Part shown: positions 1 to 10,700 of the stretch, piece after piece | Position numbering within the stretch: the first letter of the stretch is position 1 | How the letters are laid out: each line of letters begins with the position of its first letter | Assembly: GCF_963576615.1 (NCBI RefSeq) | Contig: NC_088711.1 | Location: forward strand, 21,794,182 to 21,858,181 | Reading direction: 5' to 3' | Length of the DNA: 64,000 bases | From: Watersipora subatra | Taxonomy: Eukaryota; Bryozoa; Gymnolaemata; Cheilostomatida; Watersiporidae | Notes under the pieces: generated by a model | Seen by the model: the letters and a program-made list of their open reading frames with translations, nothing else | The model's database searches: none | What the model was told of the DNA's origin: nothing | Made by a program: the position numbers and the translations under genes

Positions 1-59
1 CAGCATAGCGTATTGAATAAATGCGTGTCTGTAGAATTTGACGTTCTGATGTAAAATCC

Positions 60-150
60 AGCGCTCCACAAATTTTTCACCCCTAAAAACCGTATGACTA
101 TAACTTTACACACAGACAGACAAACATTGAAGTACAGACAAACATAAAAT
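60..150 (+). repeat. SINE tail fragment
   Basis: CCGTATGACTATAACTTTAC followed by ACAGACAGACAAAC matches the 3' tail of the SINE at 338-533; the head is not recognisable. Confidence 0.5.
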
Positions 151-337
151 AAATACCCAATGAATTTGAGTAACTTGAGCTAGTCTTAATATTTACCATG
201 ATAAGAGCCGTGTCTGAAGCCAGCTTAATAATCGTTACATTACGCGTTATGATCTCTCACACAATCATGTTGGCTCATACTACTATTTTCCAAACTTTTT
301 AAATGTAATTAATATAACCACAGTTATTCCATGGTAT

Positions 338-533
338 AGCAATGTAGCTACTTAGTCTGCTGGATAGACCATCTGCCTGCAGACCTGGAGGTTCCGAGTT
401 CAAATCCAATGCCTAGTGGATTCTGTGTACCTAAAACTTTATCACTATAACTGGACAAACGAATGACAGACAGACAAACAATCGACAGGCAAGTGACCGA
501 CAGACGACAAAAACTGAGATTTATATACATAGA
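338..533 (+). repeat. tRNA-derived SINE
   Basis: tRNA-like head with a box A-like part (CTTAGTCTGCTGGATAGACC) and box B-like part (GGTTCCGAGTTCAAATCC), then the family tail: ACTTTATCACTATAACTGG, GACAGACAGACA, AGATTTATATA. The ORF on the opposite strand is part of this repeat. Confidence 0.8.
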
Positions 534-539
534 TGGTTG

Positions 540-858
540 ATATTTTATGTATTACGATCTTAGTCTAATAAGTATAAGAGTATTATTAGTCATCACCTTT
601 AGCCATAACATGACCTACATATGTCCTTTAGAAGCTGCCGCTGACAGATGGAATTATGATTATTCCTTTTGAGTCATGGAGTTCAGTACAGGAAGTCCAA
701 GAAAGCTATGGCACTGCAATGTATGTAGTCTCTCAACTCTTCCATACGTTTCCCATAATCTGGGCACCAAGTAGTTGGGTGATATCTGTTTATATTTTAC
801 AGTTATGCGATCTTACTTACTCTGACTATAGCAGTCTCAGCTTACTCAATCCTGACTG
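540..858. other. No gene seen
   Basis: An ORF of 71 codons runs through 656-871, but it has no splice context or recognisable motif and ends inside the tandem array. Nothing else seen. Confidence 0.5.
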
Positions 859-1426
859 TTATATATGGTAATATATAGTATATGTTGGTAATAGTCAGTG
901 TTATATATTGTAATAGATAATATTTGTTAGGAATGGTCAGTGTTATATATTGTAATATATAGTATCTGTTAGTGATAGTCAGTGTTATATATTCTAATAT
1001 ATAGTATCTGTTAGTAATAATCAGTGTTATATATTGTAATATATAGTATCTGTTAGTAATAGTCAGTGCTATATATTGTAATAGATAGTATATGTTAGTA
1101 ATAGTCAGTGTTATATATTGTAATAGATAGTATATGTTAGTATAGTCAGTGTTATATATTGTAATAGATAGTATCTGTTAGTAATAGTCAGTGTTGTATA
1201 TTGTAATAGATAGTATATGTTAGAAATAGTCAGTGTTGTATATTGTAATATATTGTATCTGTTAGTAATAGTCAGTGTTATATATTGTAATAGATAGTAT
1301 CTGTTAGTAATAGTCAGTGCTATATATTGTAATATATAGTATATGTTAGTAATAGTCAGTGTTATATATTGTAATATATAGTATATGTTAGGAATAGTCA
1401 GTGTTATATATTGTAATATATAGTAC
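859..1426. repeat. 42-bp minisatellite
   Basis: About 13 units of GTCAGTGTTATATATTGTAA + TAGATAGTATCTGTTAGTAA + TA. Very AT-rich. Lies just before the candidate exon at 1479. Confidence 0.9.
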
Positions 1427-1478
1427 TGTAAATTAAAAGTTAAAAGTTACCATTTTCTAACATGATTGAACTTTTCAG

Positions 1479-1729
1479 GTCATCTGTGACATTATCCAGC
1501 AAGACTCGAGCGAGAACTGTTAGAGCTACCCTAGCCAACATATTTTCAAATTTGACCTACTCAAGCAAGACCCGAGAATTAAAAACTGAGAAGGTACACT
1601 TTCCACACAAATCTACAAACCTTGTCAGTGAGGACGAATCGGTTGACTACCTATTTTTAAACAAAACTAGCACTCCCACTGATCTTCTTTCTCTAAGTGA
1701 CCTTGCTAAGGTCAGCTTCTTTTTCACGT
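1479..1729 (+). CDS. Unrecognised gene, candidate internal exon
   Basis: 251 bp exon after a good acceptor (pyrimidine tract, TTTTCAG, branch-like CTAAC) and before the strong donor GTGAGTATG. It is open for 83 codons, Ser/Thr/Lys-rich (SSVTLSSKTRARTVRATLA). It leaves phase 1, which fits the next exon and restores a Phe codon. Upstream exons were not found. Confidence 0.45.
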
Positions 1730-4700
1730 GTGAGTATGGTACATCTCTTCCGCGTTAAATAATCTGCAAGTCAATTGCTGATATTTTTAATGTTTTGCAG
1801 TAGGCATGTTGTAGGAGTTATCTTTTCATGGTATCTATAATTCATTCTTTTCACGGATTTGTTGAGTAATATGTAGATCAGTTAATGTTTTCCAGATATG
1901 ACTTGAGGCTAATTTCTATAACATACTATTGTATTTAGTCTTTTATGTAGCTGTTGTAATGTATGAACTACTGCATGCATGATCAACAAACAACTGCATA
2001 AAATGAGGCTTTCTCGTGCTCTGCCGCTCTTTCTTCATCAAACTTTTCCTATATCAATACCACTGGCAGGCACCGCCTCCTTCTTGGGATGACCCTCTCA
2101 GCAGCAGGTCAGTTCATTTAGCGCTGGCTCGATAGCAGGTCAGCCTATTCAGTACCAGCTCAGTAGCAGAGCGATCTATTCAGTTGCCCCTTGGCAAAAG
2201 GTCAGTCTCTTACATGTTGGCTAGGTGGTCTTCTCAGCTTGTCTTCTACTGGCAAGTGGCTGGTCGGTCAGTCCCCCAGCCAGGTCATAGGTCAGCTTGC
2301 TTTTTTCTGGCCTTGGTCAGTCAGTGCCAGTCCGAATCTCTCTTAGCTTAGGGGGTCCGTCGTCTTGAACTCAGCCTGGTCGAATCGCCATCACTGCTTT
2401 CCTTGGCCCCAGACTTGATTATCATCCTCTTTCATCTTCTTCCCCCATTAAAGCCTGTGAAGGTATCTAATAAACAGCCTGGAGGGAGTGACACCTGGAG
2501 CCGGTGACAGGGCAACACCGGCCAAGAGCCGGTGTTGCCCTGTCCCCGCACTCCAAGTGCCGAAGCTCTTGCTCGACAATTTTTTATTTCTTTTGGCCTG
2601 ACCTTCAGCTATGCATTAGGTCGACCTTGGCCACCTCCCACTTCTGGCTGTCCACCATCGACTGTCGAGCTCTCCTTCCTTTCCAGTCATATAACAACCA
2701 GCCAACTGGCCGTCACCCAAAGATTTAATTGAGGCAATTTTGAGAAGTGACCCAATGTTGGTGGCAGATTGGTTGACGCTGCTGGTCCGGCTGTGGCCGA
2801 CTCTTCTCTGGGCTGTCAAGCCAGTGGCAAGGTTTCTCATGTAGTCCAGGCCAGCTCCTGGCTGATCGGTGTGTCAACCGGCTTTTTTCTCTTGGCCTGT
2901 TCTTCCTAACTGATCTCACCGACTGTTCCTTAAGGATTTGGCAAGCCGTGGCCAGAGAGGGGTACACAGCTTCATGAAAAGGACTCTTGACTATCTGCAT
3001 GATTTTAAGAAGGTTAACCTTTTTGTGCTGTCAATCATATCTTTGCATCGGGCATTTCCTAGCACCTCCCAGTGCTACATGATCTGATTACGCGACACAC
3101 GCCGCCACTTGCAGGACACAAAAAGAAGGTGGAATCCTGCAAGACATGCTGTCGACTTCTTTTGATACTCATGATGAAGCCACAAAAGTCATGTCTAACT
3201 TTTCCATTAAGGCGACTTAAATGCTCTCTCAAGAATTCTGCAACAGGTATAGTTCCGTCTTAACCATCGCCTTTTTGGCTGGTGGCTCTAAAATCCGTGC
3301 GGGTTGAAATATGGGTGACTTAATGGCAGCTGGCTGTCTGGTGTTGGCTAGCTTCCACAATTTGGTCTCTATATTGACTTGAGAAAGACGAGCTGAGGCA
3401 GAGCGCTCAGTCTTTTCCAATCTTCCAGCCAGTCATGGTTTGCAAGAATGTCGAATGGCACAAGGTCATTTGAACCTGACTGGCTCATGGTTCCTTTTAG
3501 TTCCTTTCCCTAATTCGGCATAATGGCAACCGGCTTAGGTCGACTCACGTAGAGGTCTGAGTGCCAACCAGGTGTTACTCGGCATGAGCATCCATTTTTA
3601 AAAATAGGATTGCTCACGAAGTCAGCCAAGCCAAGATACTCTACATCTCCGATCTTCTCCTTGGTGGAAGACCGCACTGCCCCGTTTCAGTCTTCTGTGA
3701 CTGTTTTTTGACACATGGCCACAGGCTTTTTATGACAGTCTAAGAAGCCTTCTAACTGCTTTTCCTCATCTGCCTTTAAGGGTCCCAGTTGGTTAAGAAT
3801 TTTTTCAAAAGACTTACAATTTTTCTTTATCAGTTCACTTTGCTGAGGTTCCATAGCAACAGAGTAGAAGGACTGTGGTCAGCTCAGTAGAGTAATAGCA
3901 GGAAAGGCTTGCTGCTGAGCTGATACATTAGCACTCCAAAAGAGAAACGGCCATTCACTGTTAAGTTTTGAGCTCAGGGCCTTTTCTTTGTTCTGGTATT
4001 ATTTCGCCTGAATCATAAAGGATTGGCTAGCATTATATTAAAGCGAGGATTGTAGCTAGTGATTACTGGAGCTAGCCTTTCTAGGCCTCATGGCCGAGCA
4101 AATTGCCTCGCAATGCTGATATCTTCTTTTGTTGTTGGTTTTTTCTGGCTCCTTCGAAGGAGTTTCTGTGTTGCGTCTCGGCTTCCTCAGTTTCAGAGCA
4201 TCTGATTTTAGAGTGGGTAACTCCAGTCTTTCTTTTGGTCAAAGCTCTGGCTCTTTATTGCTTGTCCTAGCCTCTTTTCATGTTGGGGCTTCCTCGAAGC
4301 TTTACCATAGCTGGAGCTCATCTAACTTCTCTGGGCGGGTATGGAAAGACTTCAGCGGGCTTTAGTTTTAAATAGAGGATTCTCTCTGTCGCTCCACTAG
4401 ATATATGTAATTAGACAAGACCTTTATGACCTGATATGAACTTCACAAACCTGGCTTGCAACTTAGGGTTTTTTCCCTCTTCTGTTGTTTTTTACCATCC
4501 TGACCATCGAGTTATCTGCCCCTAGAGTGATAACAGTGCATTCAACAACACGAGCGTTTCCGGTGCCAACAAGGAGCATTTAGGCCCCACCCCTTTTTTA
4601 TGCTAGTCAATCGTAGTGATTGATTTGATCAATAACATCAGCCATGAGAATGGTTAAACAATGATCATAAATTTCCACAATTTTAAGATAGTAATTATTG

Positions 4701-7700
4701 CTCATATTAAAGAAATGATGATTATAGTTTATTACTCTAATATATGCTTCTTATTTAAAGCAATTCAATAACTACATGACTTGCAAAGGCACTGAATAGA
4801 TAGTGTTAAGTAATTGAGTTAATGCAATCAGTTACTCATAGATAAAATAAGTAGTCATACTGGGGTTGTATTACATTAGTGTGATGGGAAGCTAATTGGC
4901 TGCCATCGACTGAAAGTATTGACATTGTATGGTGATAGAGTGATTCATTGACACCGCAGTCCACAAACAGCCCTTGCATGTAATATTAGATTTCAATACA
5001 TATCAGTCAAATACATAGACTAGTTTGAAGCAAAGATGTCAACTAGTTAATGGACATCCTTGCTTGACGTAAGCAAGCAAAAAGTTTAAAAGTTAGACTG
5101 GCAAATGTTGTTATATGATAAATAAAAATAAATTATACTTAATTATACTAAACTATAATTATATAAAAATAAAATAGACTTTTTTATTACCTTATTTATT
5201 AAATAATTTTTCATTGTAATCATAGCTAATCCTTTATATTTAGCTATTACTTGCTAATTATTTTACATTTAAACACATTTACAGTTTTATTTTTCATCCT
5301 AATTTATTTCAACAAAACACTTCTTTCATGATATGAAATCTAAAAGTTGTAGTTGTTTGAAAAAGCTTGAAAACTTTTACAGTGGTTTTTTTTCCTTTTA
5401 ATTCATTTGAACTGCTTAAAAATATTTTCTCATGATATGAAGTTTAAAAGTTAGAATAGTAAATTTTATATAAAATAAATTTTCTGTCCAAAGACTTTTT
5501 TATTACTCGGTGCATCTAGTCAATCATAGTCAATCACTATGATTGACTAGCACAAAAAAGGGGCGTGGCCTAAACGCTCTTTGTTGGCACTGGAAACGCT
5601 CGTGTTATTATCATTTTAGGGGGAGATAACTCTATGATCCAGACCCAATCTCGATAGGCGCAGAAAGGTAGTCATTTTGGTCTTCCTGTTTCATCTCCTT
5701 TAATCTCTGGCAAAACGTGGTGCACACCTCTTCCAGCCTTTTGACGCAGCCTAGTCAATAGTTGACTCTCAAACTGTGCTCCTTGATTCAAGTGGTTTTT
5801 TTTGGTAAACCGATGTAGCAAAAGACTTTTCATCCAAGATGTTCAGTACTACTGAGGCCGTGGCCTCTGGGAAGGCCAAAGCATTTTGCTATTGAGTGAA
5901 ATGGTCGGTTAACACCACTATCCTCCTATCACCCTTTGCTGTTATTTGCAGCCGGGCCCACAAAATCTATTGCTCCCTACTGTGGAAATATTTGGCTTAT
6001 AGCCTCTATCTGCTTACTGTTGTCTTTGTCTCATCGTTCTTTGAGGCTTGGCGCACCTCACAACTCTTGACCAATTTCCTCGCGCTTGCTGCCATTCCTG
6101 GTCAGTACCAGGTCAGACAGAAGTGGCTGGTCATTCTGCTACACCAAAGTGGGCCAAGACATGTATTCTCCACACGGTGGTTTCTCCGGTGAACAGACTG
6201 TACACTATCTGGGCTGGTTTTGGGATGACATCCAGGCTTCCAACACTCTGTCCGGCCGTATTTTGAGGAAGGGCAAGATTTCATGCAGTTGCCAGAGCTT
6301 TTGACTCTCAGCTTTTTGGTCAGTTCCTGTCATCTAAAGTGCTTAGTAAATTGGCGGCAGGCCTATGGATGGTGGCCTACATTTTTTCAGCTCCTTTCCA
6401 ATGTCACCTCGAGTCTTCACTCGTGGGTAGAAATGGTAGTGTTTTTACTTCCACGAATTGGAGCAAATTGCAATCGCTGGCTTCTGTGCAGCATCATCTA
6501 AAGGCATTTGCCAGTAGCCATTGACCAGATCTAGCATGCCAGAGAGCTTGCTGCTAGAAAAGGCATCAAGGCTATCGTCAACCCAGGACAGAAGGTAAGC
6601 GTCTTGTTTTGTGACCGTATTTAGCTGACAATCATCCACACAGAACTGCCACTTCCCATTCTTCTTCTATACCAACACCACTAAAAAAATCGAGGCGCTT
6701 GTAGCAAGCTCAATAAGCCTTTTTCTGAAAAAAAAAACCATCACGTAACGTTCACCCCGGCATCCTTCTCCAGTCTGAGCCGGTGGAAGGTTGACGTATA
6801 GGCCGAGCCGCTTTCTTTAGTGGAAGGAGCGTTCCACTTTAATGGTCCGATTTTCTCCTTTGTGCTAAACGTGGCTTAGTAACATGTTGGCAGTCTGGCT
6901 AACTGCTCAGCTTGTCCCGGTTCCCTATAGGTTTGGTCCGCTGCTTGGAACAAGTCCTTTAGGTAGTTTGGCACCCCTACTTTCTTTGCTTTCACATTCC
7001 GGGCCGTGAAGCCTGAGCCGGAAAAAAAGGATTCCTCATTCCCCTAGCGGACCTTTACTCTTACAAATGTTTCAACCGTAGTTCTGGCTCAAAGCATCAG
7101 AGATTGGTTGGTGAAGTTCCGCCACTACATGACTACCCTTACCTTTGACCTAGGCTAGTTCAAGCTTGTAGCCAGCCGCGGACCCGCCGCAAAGCCCTCT
7201 ATTAGCTTCAATGGGTAATAGTTTCAGGTGCTGACCCGACATGAAATGATCATTCGAGTTTGGACTAGCATCACCACGTCTCTTACTGCCTGCGCCTTGA
7301 TAAGTAACAGCCACTTGTGTCTATCCATGCAGATCTACAGTTTCTCATAGACAGAAACTTTAAGCTGCTAAAACTCCAATGGGGGACTGGTGAGCCACCA
7401 GGAATGGCATTCATAAAAGGGCATCCTTGCTGTTAGAGCTCACCACAAAGACTTCCTTAATCTTTGCATCTCGTTGTCATATTGGCAATCGAATGACATG
7501 TAAAATGGCTGCCGCACTCTATCGGGTGTAAGACCATGGCTGTCACTTTTTAGGCAGGTCCTGTGCGCTTTGAAGGAGCCTGGTAAACACTTGCTTGCTC
7601 GGCAATTTTTGGGTGCATTCAGTGTCAATAAGGAACTGAATGTACTGACCCTCTAGCTTTGTTGAGAGGAAGTAACCCATCGAGTAGGGCAGGATAGAGC

Positions 7701-10700
7701 GTGAATGGACGGCAGTTTGCTGGCATTCCCCAGGCAGTATCTGGAGAAACTCGGTGCCAGTTGAGATCGCATTGGTCGATGAAGAATTTTGAACAGCTAG
7801 CAGATGCCATGGCAGACCAGGGTTGTTTAGCGTGCTGCAGAACATCTCCGTTGTCGTATTGGCTTGGGAAGAATCCAGCAGGTCGCCGTGTGCCACTCCA
7901 GCCACACACTTCACCTCAACAGCATGCTCCTGGAGGATGGTTTGTGCAGCTCTTCTCAGGGTAATTAGTTTGGTCTGAGCCTGTTTCAAAAAAAGACTGA
8001 ACCAGGCCCTGAGGCCGTCAAAAACAGTTTTACTCATTTGGCTTCTGCAGTTCTCTGTTTTCCCTTTCAGAGCTTTTCAGAAATGCAGCAACGTGGCTAT
8101 CTCGATTCAGGCATTAGTTAGGGTTATTCTTAGAAGCAGTTTATGAAATACTTAACATTTTTCTAGCCAGTATATATCAGTGATTTGAACTGGTGAGCTG
8201 GGAACTAGGGCACCATCATCAGCCCCTCTAACCGGTCAGCCAGATGGTTTGTATCGCTATCCTGCATCTTGTACGCTGAGTATTTATAATTTCACCTTCC
8301 TTTACAAAATGGAGCCCTTGGAGCTTCAAGCTGGCTGCTACGTTTAAGGCAGCTAAGCTTCTTCTAGTCTGCAAGGTATTTCACCTTTGAATACTCGTGC
8401 TTCTTGGGTCACTTTCTTTATTACCGCTAAGGCAGACTTAAAAAGCTCATCCAGGGCTCGCGATTTCTTGTGGATTCAGGGATCCAAAAAATCTCACTAC
8501 TGCCACCAGTGTAAAGTATCCGCTGGGACCATTTACTGCTTCATAAAAACCAAACTACTTATTGTATATGTGGTTTTATATATTATGCTCAAACATATAA
8601 ACAATTACCGCGAATATGCATGCTCAACCAACAACTGCATGAAATTAGGCTTTCTCGTGCTCTGCCGCTCTGTTCATTGTGCTTCTTGTATGTCATTACT
8701 ACTAGCAGGCACCGCTTCCTTTCTGGGATGGCCAGCTCGGTAGCAGGTCAGTTCATTCAGTTATCAGCTTGACAACAGGTCATTCTCTCATACTCCAGTT
8801 AGGTGGCTGGCCTGACTTGCCTTCTATCAGCTATTGGCCGGTTGGTCAGGTTTTCGGCCAGGTCATGGGCTGTTCCAGTCTCCTCTGGCCTTGGTCAAAC
8901 AGGGCTAGTTCGAGTCTCTTTCTCTCTCTCGAGCTCAATGAGCCGAATTGTCTTTTTGACCTCAAAACAGCTTTTCTCGGCCAAAGGCCTGGCTCACATT
9001 ACTGCTTTTGTGTTACTGGCAAATGCAAAGTTCACACAGTCCCATTAAAATCAGAAAAAAACAATGAAGAATTAGATGTTTTACTTCAATTTCAATGCTA
9101 TTAAAATTCATTCAAACATTTATGTTAAATGTTGGTAATAGAGAATTATTTTCTCACTGTTTCATTTCCTAAACAATAATAATGTTTCATTGGTTTGACA
9201 TGCTACCAAGATTAACATTACCTAACTAAAGGTCTGTTTTTATTTACTCATAATTACAACACAGATAATTTGGGTAACGATGCATCCTAGGTCGGTACAA
9301 CATGCATATAACGCATGCGCAATGGACATACAAGGCACTTGCAATGCACAAACATTGTGGATACAACGCGCATACACTATCATCGCAACGCACATACAAC
9401 GATCAATAGAAAATAAATAGAATACTTTGTGTAATGTTTTAGACCGATTTTATCAACAGACCATAAATATAAATAAAATATTGAATAATATAATACTATT
9501 ACTATTATTATTACACATTATTATTATTAATAATATTAATGTTAATAATAATATGTGTTAACAGTGTCACATTGTGGCGCATGCGTTGTTAATTACTTGT
9601 GTCGGCATTGTATCCACATTGTTTGTGCGTTGCAAGTGCCTTGTATGTCTATTGCGCATGCAATGTTTGCGCGTTGTACCAACCCAAGATGCACCGTTAC
9701 CATAATTTGTTTTGAGTTTCTAATGCTTAAAAAAACTTGTTTGAAACACATTTAAGACGCAATAAATATCGTTCTAATCAGTTTTACAGAATGGTTATTT
9801 GTTTTCTATTTAAGGTTGTATTTCCTGACTTCCACACTCTTGTTACATTACTTGTTGTTATTTTGTTAGACCATAAAATTTGTACTCAAAACAGCGTTTT
9901 AAACTAATGATTGCAAGAGTGGTAACAACTCACTTTGTCAATATATTTTTCAAGCTAAATTTGCATTCGCATGATGCATGCAGTAAATAGATTTTCATAC
10001 ATTAACATGCAATATCGTAAAAACTCAAAAGATTCCTGCTAAATTTTTTAGTAATTTTAATTCAGCATTTATATATTTTTAGGAGATATAAAATAAAGTA
10101 ACTGTTGAATTGGATGGACTGTGATAAATTGATTACATTTGTTTCACTTAGGATAGGTACCGAACATGCTATACACTATATGGTACCTATGATAGGTACC
10201 GAACATGCTATATGCTATATGATACCTAGGATAGGTACCGAACATGCTATATGCTATATCATTTGTAAATACATTTTAAAAGTCAATTGACTCTGCGTAT
10301 ACGTGTGTCAGTCAATTGTGTAGACAGTAAATACATGTATGGAATAACATGAACTATCTTAAGCACTTGGTTCCAATAACTTTCAACTTAAAAATTGTTT
10401 TTGTAAATTTAATCGAACGTTTATATTTTCTCAAGTGATATAAAATTTCATTTGCTCTATTAGATTATTAGTAAACACAATATATAAAAAGGGATAAGCG
10501 GCATTTCACTCTGCTTTTTAGTCAGTGACTTCAGTGAACCATTAATATTCCCTACATCGGGTGGTCAGCATATACAGCTCTCGAATAAGGCAGTCAGGGT
10601 TAGCTCGTTAGGCGAACAAAAATATAATAGGAAAACTTCAACATCTCCGAGTCTTGAACGAGTGAGACAAAACTCAGTAGAGTCCTACAAGGCGAGACCA

